64,000 nt of DNA from Cellulomonas sp. (GCF_015234515.1 NZ_JADGMY010000034.1:32378-96377), one strand, 5' to 3'; positions 9,187 through 18,113 are shown, numbered from the stretch's first letter. Translations and numbers: made by a program. The notes: a model not told the origin generated them from the sequence alone.

Positions 9187-9510
9187 TCAGGGTGCGGGCG
9201 GGGTGCCGTCCTCGGCAGCGGGCTCGGCACCCGGCCGTCGCCGGCCCCAGACCTCACGCCCCTTGTCGACACCCGCCTGCCCCGCGGCGCGCGCCCGGTC
9301 GAGCCAGCGCCGCGCCCACGCGAACTCGGTGGCGAGCAGCGCGAGCCCGGCCAGGATCGCGAGGATCCCCGGGCCCGGCAGGACGAGCATCGCGACGCCG
9401 GTGAGGAGCACGGTCCCGCCGACGACCGCGACGGCGACCACGCGCACGGGACGCGGCAGCAGCTGGATCTGCGCGCGGGTCCGGTCCCAGCGCTCCGACC
9501 ACGAAGCCAT
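9187..9510 (-). CDS. PGPGW-type small transmembrane protein
   Basis: 107 aa. Two closely spaced membrane helices surround the motif VLPGPGILAILAGLALLATEF, which marks the actinobacterial PGPGW / TIGR02611-like family. A basic amphipathic stretch and a charged Pro/Ala tail follow. Function of the family is not established. It is convergent with the response regulator. Confidence 0.75.
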   Translation of the reverse strand: MASWSERWDRTRAQIQLLPRPVRVVAVAVVGGTVLLTGVAMLVLPGPGILAILAGLALLATEFAWARRWLDRARAAGQAGVDKGREVWGRRRPGAEPAAEDGTPPAP

Positions 9511-9596
9511 GCGTCCCCTCCCGTCGTCGTCGGCGTGTGCGCTCCTGCTGACCCGCCGACGTCGGGCGGGTCCGCGTCGTGCCCGGCGCTGGGAAT

Positions 9597-10508
9597 CTAG
9601 CGGAGCCGGGCGTGCACCGCCGCCGCGACCGCGTCGGCCGCGTCCGGGACGACGTGCAGGTTGAGCGCGGGCTCGAACAGCTCGGCCTCCAGCAGGACCT
9701 GCCCGTGGGCGGCGGAGTCGACCGTGTCGATGCGCGCGTACAGCGGGACGCCCAGCCCGGTGGCCTCGGCGACCGCCGCGACGACGCGCTGCGCGAACGC
9801 CGCCTCGGCGTCGGTGACGTCCACCTGCTTCGGGTGCTCGGAGTAGACGCCGCCGATGAGGCCGCCGCCCGGTGCGAGCAGCGCCCCCTTGGCGATCGCG
9901 TGCGTGAGCCGGCCGTCGATCACGTACAGCGCCTTCTCGCGCCCCTGCGACAGCTCGGGCACCTCGGGCTGCACCATCACCACGCCGCCGCCGTCGAGGA
10001 TGCGGGCCGCCAGGGCGAGCGCGCGGGCGTCGTCGGCGCGGAACAGGCCCGTGTCACGTGCAGCGGCGGACACCGCGGGCTTGAGCACGACGTGCGCGTC
10101 CGGCGCGGAACCGGCGAGGTCCGCGCGCACGTCGTCGAGCGACGTCCGGTACGTCGTCGGGACGACGTCGACGCCGAGGCCGGCGAGCTGCGACAGGTAC
10201 CGCTTGTCGAGGTTCCACCGCACGAGCGCCGGCGGGTTGAGCACCTGCGTCACGGACCCGGCGTGGTCGAGCCACGCGAGGAACTCCGGCAGCCGCTCGG
10301 GGTAGTCCCACGGGCTGCGCAGCACGAGCAGCTCGTAGGCGGACCAGTCCACGCTCGCGTCGTGCCACACGGTCGCGTGCGCGTCGACCCCGCGGGCCCG
10401 CAGGGCGGCGACGAGCGGCGCGGTGTCGTGGTCGGGGTCCTCGACAGGGTAGGAGTCGGTGACGACGACACCCACGCGGGTGCCCGGTCGTGAAGGCGTC
10501 GTGCTCAC
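9597..10508 (-). CDS. ATP-grasp domain protein (RimK/DcsG-like)
   Basis: 303 aa. The N-terminal ~95 residues look like a pre-ATP-grasp domain. NLDKRYL, VVLKPAVSA, MVQPEV and the metal-binding LLEAELFEPALNL then mark an ATP-grasp ligase. Such enzymes join a carboxylate to an amine or thiol using ATP; the acceptor cannot be deduced. GTG at 10508 gives the expected N-terminus; the open frame continues upstream only as antisense to the next gene. Divergent from the DUF4232-like gene. Confidence 0.75.
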   Translation of the reverse strand: MSTTPSRPGTRVGVVVTDSYPVEDPDHDTAPLVAALRARGVDAHATVWHDASVDWSAYELLVLRSPWDYPERLPEFLAWLDHAGSVTQVLNPPALVRWNLDKRYLSQLAGLGVDVVPTTYRTSLDDVRADLAGSAPDAHVVLKPAVSAAARDTGLFRADDARALALAARILDGGGVVMVQPEVPELSQGREKALYVIDGRLTHAIAKGALLAPGGGLIGGVYSEHPKQVDVTDAEAAFAQRVVAAVAEATGLGVPLYARIDTVDSAAHGQVLLEAELFEPALNLHVVPDAADAVAAAVHARLR

Positions 10509-10568
10509 CTGCGGCACCTTACGTGGGGTCGGGCCGCGTGCGCGCGTGCCCGAGTAGGGTCGCGCGTC

Positions 10569-11954
10569 GTGAGCACCGAGGGCGAGCCGTCGACGCAGCC
10601 GCGGGACACGGCGCAGGGGCGGCGCGGGCTCGTCGTGGGAGCTGTCGCCGCGCTCGTGCTGCTGGGGGTCGGATGGCTGGTGGTCCGCGACGCGCCGCCG
10701 GCGGGCGACCGTGGCTGCTGGGTCCACGGGGACGACGGGCGGCCTCCCGCAGCCGTGACCGAGGCGGCCGGACGCCTGCGCGAGGGCGTCCCGGCCGAGG
10801 TGGCGTCCCTCGAGGTCGCGTGCCGCCTCGCGGTGGAGGCGCTGTCGGCGGACCCCGGCGCTCCGGACGTGCGCGACGACCCGGCCTCCTGGGTCGTGGG
10901 CGTGGACGCCGAGCCGCCGCGGGTCGAGGGAGTCGTGGCGGCGGCCCGCGCCCTCCTGGCCGCGGCGCCCCCCGACGCGCCCTTCGCGTGGGACCTGCGC
11001 GTGCGGGACGCGGCCCGGTCCCTGGAGGTCGTGCTCGCTGCCGGCGGCGACGCGGGTCTCGTGGCGGACGCCGTGGCGGTGCGGCTCGTCCCCGGGGTCG
11101 TCGAGACGTGGTTCGGTGTCGACGGCGGCACGGTCACGGTCGCGTCGGCGGGTGACGTCGTGCCGGTGCTCCGGGCCACCGCGGGGCGGGACCTGCCGGT
11201 GACGACCGTGACGACCGGCGACCCGTGGGTCGAGGTCCGCCAGGTGAACCCCGGGACGTGGCCCGAGGAGGACGCGGTGGCGCTCGCGTTCGACGTCGCG
11301 AGCTGGGACGGCGTGTGGCGCGTCCTGCTCGACGGGGGTGAGCCCGCGTCGACCACCCTGACGGTGGAGGTCGAGGACGACGCCCAGCGTGCCTACGTCG
11401 TCTCGCGTCTCGAGGCCCTGGTCGCGGCCCCGCGCGTGTCGTTCCGGGTGGCGTCGCCCGCCGCCGCGGTCGAGGGACTCGTGGGTGGCCCGCCACCGGC
11501 ACCGCACGTGCCGGCGGCCGACGGCGTGCCGGCGTGCACGGGTGCGGAGCTCGACGTCGCGGTGCTGGGGACCGACGCGGCGGCCGGGTCGCGCTTCCTC
11601 TTCCTCGGCGCCACGCACGCGGGCGTGCAGCCGTGCGTCCTGCAGGGCGTCCCGGGGCTGGCGTTCACGCGTGCGTCCGGGACGCCCACGCCGGACCTGA
11701 CGCAGCTGCCCGACCGCGGCACAGCGCCCGTCGTCGTGCTGGCGCCGGGCGCCTCGGTGCGGTCGGAGGTGCGGTGGGGTGCGATGTCGACGACGCAGGA
11801 TCCCGACGTCGCCGTCGCGGTCACCGTGCAGCCCGTTCCCGGCGGGCCGGCCGTCGACCTCGCACTGCCCATGGACCTGGACGTGCTCGCGGGTGCCACC
11901 GTGAAGGTCCGACCGTGGGACGTCGGCGGGGAGCTCCCCGAGGCCGGGCGCTGA
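10569..11954 (+). CDS. Membrane-anchored protein with possible C-terminal DUF4232-like domain
   Basis: 461 aa. A short cytoplasmic N-terminus, one membrane helix at about residues 20-40, then a large external region. The last ~140 residues contain paired cysteines (VPACTG and QPCVLQGVPG) and a pattern like DUF4232 surface proteins. The middle ~260 residues I do not recognise. A -10-like TAGGGT at 10555-10560 lies eight bases before the GTG, so the transcript may be leaderless. Role unknown, probably cell-envelope. Confidence 0.6.
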   Translation: MSTEGEPSTQPRDTAQGRRGLVVGAVAALVLLGVGWLVVRDAPPAGDRGCWVHGDDGRPPAAVTEAAGRLREGVPAEVASLEVACRLAVEALSADPGAPDVRDDPASWVVGVDAEPPRVEGVVAAARALLAAAPPDAPFAWDLRVRDAARSLEVVLAAGGDAGLVADAVAVRLVPGVVETWFGVDGGTVTVASAGDVVPVLRATAGRDLPVTTVTTGDPWVEVRQVNPGTWPEEDAVALAFDVASWDGVWRVLLDGGEPASTTLTVEVEDDAQRAYVVSRLEALVAAPRVSFRVASPAAAVEGLVGGPPPAPHVPAADGVPACTGAELDVAVLGTDAAAGSRFLFLGATHAGVQPCVLQGVPGLAFTRASGTPTPDLTQLPDRGTAPVVVLAPGASVRSEVRWGAMSTTQDPDVAVAVTVQPVPGGPAVDLALPMDLDVLAGATVKVRPWDVGGELPEAGR

Positions 11955-11975
11955 CGACCGGCGGCTGAACGGCCG

Positions 11976-12470
11976 TCAGGTGCGGCCGGCGTCGGGCGCG
12001 GTGCCCGTCGCGTGCGCGGGTGCCGTGCGGGTGACCGTCGCGAGCAGCCTGCCGAGCACCGCGAGCTCGTCGGCGTCGAGCCCGAACGCGGCACCGACGC
12101 GGGCCGGCACGTGCGCCAGCCGGTCACGCAGGGCGTGCCCCTCGTCGGTGAGCGCGACCGTGACCGAGCGCTCGTCGTCGGCCCGTCGACGGCGCTCGAG
12201 CAGGCCGCGCGCCTCGAGCCGCTTGAGCAGCGGCGAGACCGTGCCGTAGTCGAGGTGCAGCACGTCGATGACCTGGCGCACGGTCTGCTCGCCGCGGGTC
12301 CACAGCACGACGAGCACGAGGTACTGCGGGTAGGTGAGGCCCACCGGGTCGAGCAGTCCGCGGTACACGGACGTCATCGCCCGCGAGGCCGCGTACAGGT
12401 CGAAGCAGAGCATCGTCGCCAGGGAGATGCCGTCGGTCCGCGCGTCGTCCGGGCGGGTGTCGTCGTCCAC
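11976..12470 (-). CDS. OhrR-like MarR family regulator
   Basis: 164 aa MarR-type repressor. LCFDLYAASR places a cysteine at position 22, matching the peroxide-sensing cysteine of OhrR, and GLTYPQYLVLVVLW is also OhrR-like. The winged helix follows (YGTVSPLLKRLEARGLL, then RRRADDERSV). GTG at 12470 is the best start; ATG codons further upstream belong to no ribosome site. Divergent from a perhydrolase-like hydrolase, with a palindrome between them; oxidation of Cys22 would be expected to derepress that gene. It is convergent with the upstream membrane protein, 21 bases apart. Confidence 0.8.
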   Translation of the reverse strand: MDDDTRPDDARTDGISLATMLCFDLYAASRAMTSVYRGLLDPVGLTYPQYLVLVVLWTRGEQTVRQVIDVLHLDYGTVSPLLKRLEARGLLERRRRADDERSVTVALTDEGHALRDRLAHVPARVGAAFGLDADELAVLGRLLATVTRTAPAHATGTAPDAGRT

Positions 12471-12491
12471 CCCATGAGTGTAGATCACGTC

Positions 12492-12520
12492 TTGACGTCC
12501 ACAACTAGATCGTGCACGAT
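12492..12520 (+). promoter_or_regulatory. Promoter region and palindrome between ohrR-like gene and hydrolase
   Basis: TTGACG at 12492-12497 is a good -35 element toward the hydrolase. ATCGTGCACGAT at 12509-12520 is a perfect 12-base palindrome in a locally AT-rich patch and would overlap the -10 region, a classic MarR-family operator position. The exact -10 is not clear. Confidence 0.45.
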
Positions 12521-12594
12521 GTAATAGTTCTCGCCTGATCGGGCGGGGCGCCGAGTCCCGGGCCACCGCCCGGGCGCCGAGAGAGGCCAGGGGC

Positions 12595-13425
12595 ATGCCG
12601 TACATCACCAGCACCGCGACCGACCAGACCGTCGAGCTCTACTACGAGGACCACGGCACCGGGCAGCCGGTCGTGCTGATCCACGGCTACCCGCTCGACG
12701 GGCACTCGTGGGAGAAGCAGACCGTGGCCCTGCTCGACGCCGGCTACCGGGTCGTCACGTACGACCGCCGCGGCTTCGGCCGCTCCACCAAGGCCACGCA
12801 GGGCTACGACTACGACACCTTCGCGGCCGACCTCGACGCGGTCCTGACGACGCTCGACCTGCGGGACGCCGTCCTCGTCGGCTTCTCCATGGGCACCGGC
12901 GAGGTCGGCCGGTACCTGGGCACCCGCGGGTCGGACCGGGTCGCCAAGGCCGCGTTCCTGGCGGCCATCGAGCCGTTCCTGCTGCAGACGGAGGACACCC
13001 CGGACGGTCTGCCGCAGAGCGCCTTCGACGGCATCGTCGCGACCGCGCGCGCGGACCGCTTCGCATGGTTCGACGAGTTCTTCGCCAACTTCTACAACCT
13101 GGACGAGAATCTGGGCTCGCGCATCAGCGAGGCGGCCGTGCGCGGATCATGGGCCGTGGCCGCGGGCTCGGCCCCGTGGGCCGCGTGGGCGGTCGTCCCG
13201 ACGTGGCACACCGACTTCCGCGCCGACATCGCGAAGATCGACGTCCCCACCCTCATCCTGCACGGCACCGCGGACCGCATCCTGCCGGTCGACGCGACGG
13301 GGCGCGCGTTCGCGGCTCTGCTGCCCGAGGCGACGTACGTCGAGGTCGAGGGCGCGCCCCACGGTCTGCTGTGGACGCACGCCGACGAGGTCACGCGCGC
13401 GCTGCTCGACTTCCTCACCGCCTGA
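12595..13425 (+). CDS. Alpha/beta hydrolase, non-heme chloroperoxidase-like
   Basis: 276 aa cytoplasmic hydrolase of the cofactor-free haloperoxidase/perhydrolase group. The oxyanion region is HGYPLDGHSW, the nucleophile elbow is GFSMGTGE with Ser98, the acid is Asp in HGTADRILP and the histidine is in GAPHGLLW. Length and motifs match bacterial chloroperoxidases and aryl esterases. ATG at 12595 follows GAGAGAGG. Its divergent OhrR-like neighbour suggests peroxide-linked regulation. It ends in a strong terminator. The natural substrate is unknown. Confidence 0.88.
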   Translation: MPYITSTATDQTVELYYEDHGTGQPVVLIHGYPLDGHSWEKQTVALLDAGYRVVTYDRRGFGRSTKATQGYDYDTFAADLDAVLTTLDLRDAVLVGFSMGTGEVGRYLGTRGSDRVAKAAFLAAIEPFLLQTEDTPDGLPQSAFDGIVATARADRFAWFDEFFANFYNLDENLGSRISEAAVRGSWAVAAGSAPWAAWAVVPTWHTDFRADIAKIDVPTLILHGTADRILPVDATGRAFAALLPEATYVEVEGAPHGLLWTHADEVTRALLDFLTA

Positions 13426-13430
13426 CCCGT

Positions 13431-13475
13431 CCGTCGGTGCCGACCGCGGCGAGCAGCGCCGGTCGGCACCGACGG
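13431..13475 (+). terminator. Hairpin terminator after hydrolase
   Basis: Perfect 15-base arms at 13431-13445 and 13461-13475 with a 15-base loop, five bases past the hydrolase stop. Confidence 0.7.
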
Positions 13476-13501
13476 CCCGCCAGGCGGTGGAGGATGGGCC
13501 C

Positions 13502-14545
13502 GTGCGTGCGGTCGTGGTCGAGCGGTTCGGTGTCGTCCCCCAGGTGAGGCAGGTCCCGGACCCCGCCTGCCCCCGCGACGGCGTCGTCGTGCGCGTCGCC
13601 GCGACCGGCGTGTGCCGCAGCGACTGGCACGCTTGGCAGGGGCACGACGACGACGTGACGCTGCCGCACGTGCCCGGCCACGAGCTGGCCGGGACGGTCG
13701 TCGAGGTCGGTCCCGACGTGCGCGGCTGGCGCGTGGGTGACGTCGTCACCGTCCCGTTCGTCATGGCCTGCGGCACGTGCACGACGTGCCGCGCGGGCGA
13801 CCAGCAGGTGTGCCCGCACCAGACGCAGCCGGGGTTCACGCAGTGGGGCTCGTTCGCCGAGCTCGTCGCGCTGGACCACGCCGACACCAACCTGGTGCGG
13901 GTCCCCGCGGGCCTCGCGCCGGTCGCTGCCGCGGCGCTCGGCTGCCGGTTCGCGACGTCCTACCGTGCGGTCACGGTCCACGCCGCCGTCCGCGCGGGCG
14001 ACCAGGTCGCGGTGCTCGGTTGCGGGGGCGTGGGGCTCTCCGCGGTCATGGTGGCGGCGGCGGCCGGGGCGCACGTCGTGGCCGTCGACCCGTCACCGGT
14101 CGCCCGCGAGGCCGCCCGCGCGGCCGGTGCGCACGTGACCCTCGACCCGCGGACCGACGCCCCGGCGTCCGTGGCCGCCGCGATCGTCGAGGCCACCGGG
14201 GGAGGGGCCCACGCGACGATCGACGCGCTCGGCAGTCCTGCCACCGCGCAGGCCGGCGTGCTCGCGCTGCGCCGCCGCGGCCGGCACGTCCAGGTGGGGC
14301 TGCTGCTGCGGGAGGACGCGTGGACGGCGCTGCCGATGGATCGCGTCGTCGCGTGGGAGCTGTCCGTGCACGGCAGCCACGGGATGGCGGCGCACGAGTA
14401 CCCGGCGATGCTCGACGCGATCGCGGCAGGACGGCTGGCGCCGGCCGGTCTGGTCGGGCGCACGACGGACCTCGAGGGTGCGGGTTCGGCACTGGCAGGG
14501 CTTCCTGCGGCGGGTGCCGCGGGGATGACCGTCGTCGTCCCCTGA
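13502..14545 (+). CDS. Zinc-dependent alcohol dehydrogenase (MDR family)
   Basis: 347 aa. GVCRSDWHAW and PGHELAG hold the catalytic zinc ligands (Cys, His). CGTCTTCRAGDQQVC carries the four structural-zinc cysteines. GCGGVGLSAVM is the NAD(P)-binding Rossmann motif. GTG at 13502 has GGAGG eight bases upstream; a further GTG at 13487 would add five residues. It probably oxidises alcohols or reduces aldehydes in the cytoplasm; the substrate is not evident. Single gene, convergent with an aldo/keto reductase across 275 bases holding a candidate small RNA. Confidence 0.88.
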   Translation: MRAVVVERFGVVPQVRQVPDPACPRDGVVVRVAATGVCRSDWHAWQGHDDDVTLPHVPGHELAGTVVEVGPDVRGWRVGDVVTVPFVMACGTCTTCRAGDQQVCPHQTQPGFTQWGSFAELVALDHADTNLVRVPAGLAPVAAAALGCRFATSYRAVTVHAAVRAGDQVAVLGCGGVGLSAVMVAAAAGAHVVAVDPSPVAREAARAAGAHVTLDPRTDAPASVAAAIVEATGGGAHATIDALGSPATAQAGVLALRRRGRHVQVGLLLREDAWTALPMDRVVAWELSVHGSHGMAAHEYPAMLDAIAAGRLAPAGLVGRTTDLEGAGSALAGLPAAGAAGMTVVVP

Positions 14546-14598
14546 CGCCGGGCGGCGCCGTGAGCCCGCCGCGGCGGACGCGACGCGCACGACTGTGG

Positions 14599-14745
14599 TT
14601 GACGTCACGTCCGGATGTCCGGTAGACCTTGCGCAGGCGACACAACGGCGTGGCGCCGAACGCAAGACCCGGGCCCGGTTCCTCGGTAAGGCCGAGTGCC
14701 CGACGTGCTCGCCGGTCGCATCGCGACGGTGGCGAGCACGTGCGG
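14599..14745 (+). ncRNA. Candidate structured small RNA between convergent genes
   Basis: A promoter-like TTGACG (14599-14604) and TAGACC (14623-14628), spacer 18, point into a gene-free stretch. This folds into stems CTTGCG/CGCAAG (14628-14633, 14661-14666), GGGC..CTCGG/CCGAG..GCCC (14671-14701), and a long terminator-like stem CGTGCTCGCC/GGCGAGCACG (14704-14713, 14731-14740) with an inner GTCGC/GCGAC. The first stem begins before the expected transcription start, which weakens it. The last hairpin could instead simply terminate the aldo/keto reductase. Confidence 0.3.
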
Positions 14746-14820
14746 GGTGGGAGCGCAGCCACGGACGGGGCGGTCCCGGAGTGCCTCCGCGTCTGATGCT
14801 GCAGGCCTGCGGGCGTCCGC

Positions 14821-15600
14821 TCAGCGGCCCAGCTCGTCGATGGCCGCGACCTCCTCGGCCGTCAGCGTGAGGTCCAGCGCTGCGAGGTTCTCCTCGAGGC
14901 GCTCACGCCGCACCGACTTCGGGATCACCACGACGTCGTGCTCGACGTGCCAGCGCAGGACCACCTGCGCGGGCGTCGCACCGTGCGCGCGGGCTGCGGC
15001 CGCGATAGGTCCGGCATCGAGGTCCGTGCGCTTCAGCGGGCTGTACCCCTCGACCACGACGCCGCGCTCGCGGTGCGCCGCCAGCAGCGCCGCGTCGTGG
15101 TCCACCGGCGAGTACGGGATCTGGTTGACCGCCGGTGCCTCGCCCGTCGCGGCGATCAGCTCGTCGATCTGGGCGATCGAGTAGTTCGACACGCCGATGG
15201 AGCGGACGTGGCCCTCGTCCCGGGCACGGCGCAGCTCCTCCCAGACGTCGGGGCGCGCCTGCCCGCCCGGCGGCCAGTGGATGAGCCACAGGTCCAGGTG
15301 GTCGGTGCCGAGCGCGGCCAGCGACTCCATGAGCGTCTGCCGAGCGCGGTCGGCGTGGTCCGGTGGCAGCTTGGTGGTGAGGAAGACGTCGTCACGGTCG
15401 ATGCCGCGGGTGGCGAGGACGCGGCCGACCTGCGCCTCGTTGCCGTAGCCGGTCGCGGTGTCGACGTGCCGGTAGCCGAGCTGCAGCGCGGTGCTGACGG
15501 CGAGCTCGGCGTCCGAGCCCTCCGACTGCCACGTGCCGAGGCCCATCACGGGGATGACGCCGCCGGGCAGGGTCAGGGTGGGAGCGGTGAAGTCGGGCAT
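14821..15600 (-). CDS. Aldo/keto reductase
   Basis: 259 aa TIM-barrel NADPH-dependent reductase, of the 2,5-diketo-gluconate/methylglyoxal reductase group by length. The catalytic tetrad is Asp47 and Tyr52 (HVDTATGYGNE), Lys77 (LTTKLPP) and His108 (LIHWP). The cofactor motif IPKSVRRERLEEN is near the C-terminus. The TetR gene upstream is co-directional (start of this gene 45 bases after the TetR stop), so the two may be one transcript. The substrate is unknown. Confidence 0.92.
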   Translation of the reverse strand: MPDFTAPTLTLPGGVIPVMGLGTWQSEGSDAELAVSTALQLGYRHVDTATGYGNEAQVGRVLATRGIDRDDVFLTTKLPPDHADRARQTLMESLAALGTDHLDLWLIHWPPGGQARPDVWEELRRARDEGHVRSIGVSNYSIAQIDELIAATGEAPAVNQIPYSPVDHDAALLAAHRERGVVVEGYSPLKRTDLDAGPIAAAARAHGATPAQVVLRWHVEHDVVVIPKSVRRERLEENLAALDLTLTAEEVAAIDELGR

Positions 15601-15645
15601 GCGTCCATCCTCAGGGAGGGTGGGGCGGATCGCAGGTCGGGCGGG

Positions 15646-16239
15646 TCACGCCACCGTGGGGGCCGCGACCGCCTTGTCGAGCGTCAGCAGCAGGCGGGTG
15701 ACGACCGTGTGGCGGTCCTCGGTGCCGGTGCTGAGCGTGGACCATGCGAGGTAGAGCACCGACCAGACGACGCCGAGCATCCAGCCGGCGTCCATCCGGC
15801 TGTCGAGCGAGCCGTCCTGCGTCCCACGCGTGTACAGGGCGACCAGGGCGGTCTGGTTGGCCTCGTCACCCGACCAGCGCTCCTCGGGGACGGAACCCGT
15901 GAAGAGCACGGTCAGCAGGTCGCCGAGCTCCAGGTACTCCTGTGCGACGCGGAGCAGCGCCTCGCGCGCGGTGCCGTCCTCGAGGCGTGCGCGGGCGTGG
16001 GCCGCGCTGATGCTCCGGACCGCGTGTGCCCCGACGGCGTCGAGCAGGCCCTCCCGATCGGGGAAGTAGCGGTGCAGCGTGGTCCGGCCGACGTCGGCGA
16101 GGTCGGCCACGCGGCTCAGCGCGGCGGCGGGGTCCTCGGCGAGCGCACGGACGGCGGCGTCGACGATCGCCTGCCGGGTGCGCGCGCGGGCCGCCGACGT
16201 CGGTGCGGGTGCGGAGTCGGCCACGTTCGCACGGTACAC
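15646..16239 (-). CDS. TetR family transcriptional regulator
   Basis: 197 aa. The N-terminal helix-turn-helix (AIVDAAVRALAEDP to RTTLHRYFPDREGLL) is typical of TetR, and the C-terminal ligand domain is unassigned. GTG at 16239; a second GTG at 16221 would also fit. It is divergent from an ABC exporter whose start is 53 bases away, with a 16-base inverted repeat between, so it probably represses the exporter and itself. The aldo/keto reductase downstream may be co-regulated. Confidence 0.88.
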   Translation of the reverse strand: MYRANVADSAPAPTSAARARTRQAIVDAAVRALAEDPAAALSRVADLADVGRTTLHRYFPDREGLLDAVGAHAVRSISAAHARARLEDGTAREALLRVAQEYLELGDLLTVLFTGSVPEERWSGDEANQTALVALYTRGTQDGSLDSRMDAGWMLGVVWSVLYLAWSTLSTGTEDRHTVVTRLLLTLDKAVAAPTVA

Positions 16240-16273
16240 GGCTAACTCAGACAGGGCCGACGTTGACCGTGAC

Positions 16274-16289
16274 GGAACGCTCGTGTTCC
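16274..16289 (+). promoter_or_regulatory. Candidate TetR operator
   Basis: Inverted repeat GGAAC-N6-GTTCC directly before the exporter start codon, in the 53-base gap shared with the divergent TetR gene. A TTGACC element at 16263-16268 lies just upstream. Confidence 0.4.
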
Positions 16290-16292
16290 ACT

Positions 16293-18113
16293 ATGGCAAT
16301 GACTCAGCCCACTTTGCTAGCCGTGTCCGACTCCTCCGCCGAGGGTGCGGCCGGGGGCCGCGATCGCCTGCGCATCCTCCTGGACCTCGTCCGTCCGCAC
16401 CGGCGCACGCTGACGCTCGGCCTCGTCCTGGGCCTCGCAGGGACGGGACTCTCTCTCGCGACCCCGATGGTGACCAAGTGGGTGCTCGACTCGTTGGGGA
16501 CGGGCGAGTCGCTCGCGCGACCGGTTGCGTGGCTCCTCGCGCTCTTCGTCGTCGGCACGGTCGTGGGCTACGTGCAGTGGGTGGTCATGGGAACGCTGGC
16601 CGAGCGCATCGTCCTCGACGCGCGCGAGTCCCTGGTGCGCCGGTACCTGCGCGCGACGGTCGCCGCAGTGACCGGGCGGCCCAGCGGGGAGCTGGTCACG
16701 CGCGTCACGTCGGACACCGTCCTCCTGCGCGAAGCGACGTCGTCGAGCCTCGTCGGGCTCGTCAATGGCGTCGTCGCCCTCCTCGGCACGCTCGTCCTCA
16801 TGGGTGTGCTGGACCGTGTCCTGCTCGGCACGACGATCGGCGCGATCGTCGTCGTCGGCGCGGTCATGGCCGTGCTGCTGCCCGGCATCGGCGCGGCCGA
16901 GAAGGCGTCGCAGGAGGCGCTGGGGCGCCTCGGCGGGACGCTCGAGGGCTCGCTGCGCGCCGTCCGGACCGTCAAGTCGAGCCGGGCCGAGTCCCGCCAG
17001 GGCGTCACGGTGCTGACCGCCGCCCGCGAGGCCCGCGACCACGCGGTGCGCGCCGTCCGGACGACCGCGCTCGCCTGGACCGTGTCGTGGGGCGGCATCC
17101 AGCTCGCGATCATCGTCATCCTCGGCCTCGGAGCCTGGCGGGTCGGCCAGGGCGAGCTGGCGGTGTCGAGCCTCGTCGCGTTCCTGCTCTACGCGTTCAA
17201 CATCGTCGGACCGATCACCGAGCTCACGCAGGCGATGACGCAGCTGCAGTCCGGCATCGCTGCGGCGGCGCGCATCAGCGAGGTCGCCGCGATGGACGTC
17301 GAGCCCGACGCGCCGACGGCGCCGGACGGCGCGGGCGGCCCGCTGGGCGACGTCGACGACGTGCCGGTCCTCGAGCTGCAGGACGTCACAGCCGCTTACG
17401 GACCGGGCCTGCCGCCCGCCGTCCGCGACCTGTCGATCAGCGTGCCGCGCCGCGGTCACACCGCACTCGTCGGCCCGTCCGGCGCGGGCAAGACCACGGT
17501 GTTCTCGCTGCTGCTGCGTTTCCTCGAGCCGCAGGAGGGGCAGATCCTGCTCGACGGTCGCCCGTACGCCGCGTGGAGCCACGCCGAGGTGCGGTCACGG
17601 TTCGCGTACGTCGAGCAGGAGACCCCCGTGGTGCCCGGCACGATCCGCGACAACCTGCTCTTCAGCAACCCGGACGCGAGCGCTGAGGAGGTGTCCGACG
17701 CGCTCGCGGCCGTCAGGCTCGACGACGCTTTCGACGCGCTGACCGACGGGCTCGACACCCGGCTGTCGGAGACGTCGGTGTCGGGCGGTCAGCGCCAGCG
17801 CATCGCGCTCGCCCGCGCGCTGCTCTGCCGGCCGCAGGTCATGCTGCTCGACGAGGCGACCGCCCAGGTCGACGGCCTCACGGAGGCGGCGGTGCACGAC
17901 GCGATCCGCGTGCTCGCGTCCACGGGCGCGGTCGTCACCGTCGCGCACCGGCTGTCGACCGTCGTCGACGCGGACACGATCCTCGTGCTCGACGGTGGTC
18001 GCGTGCGCGCCCGTGGCACGCACGCCGAGCTGCTCGCCTCGGACGCGCTGTACCGCGACCTCGTCGAGGCGCTGCGGATCGCGGACGCCCCGGCAGGCCT
18101 CGACGCGGGCTGA
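16293..18113 (+). CDS. ABC exporter, fused permease and ATPase half-transporter
   Basis: 606 aa type IV ABC exporter half that should homodimerise. About six membrane helices occupy residues ~25-320. The ATPase domain follows: Walker A GPSGAGKTT, signature VSGGQRQR, Walker B VMLLDEATAQVD and the H-loop TVAHRLST. ATG at 16293 (MAMTQ) or 16299 (MTQ). TetR control and the MDR-like layout suggest export of a toxic or signalling small molecule. The stop region is covered by a perfect 17-base tandem duplication. Confidence 0.92.
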   Translation: MAMTQPTLLAVSDSSAEGAAGGRDRLRILLDLVRPHRRTLTLGLVLGLAGTGLSLATPMVTKWVLDSLGTGESLARPVAWLLALFVVGTVVGYVQWVVMGTLAERIVLDARESLVRRYLRATVAAVTGRPSGELVTRVTSDTVLLREATSSSLVGLVNGVVALLGTLVLMGVLDRVLLGTTIGAIVVVGAVMAVLLPGIGAAEKASQEALGRLGGTLEGSLRAVRTVKSSRAESRQGVTVLTAAREARDHAVRAVRTTALAWTVSWGGIQLAIIVILGLGAWRVGQGELAVSSLVAFLLYAFNIVGPITELTQAMTQLQSGIAAAARISEVAAMDVEPDAPTAPDGAGGPLGDVDDVPVLELQDVTAAYGPGLPPAVRDLSISVPRRGHTALVGPSGAGKTTVFSLLLRFLEPQEGQILLDGRPYAAWSHAEVRSRFAYVEQETPVVPGTIRDNLLFSNPDASAEEVSDALAAVRLDDAFDALTDGLDTRLSETSVSGGQRQRIALARALLCRPQVMLLDEATAQVDGLTEAAVHDAIRVLASTGAVVTVAHRLSTVVDADTILVLDGGRVRARGTHAELLASDALYRDLVEALRIADAPAGLDAG

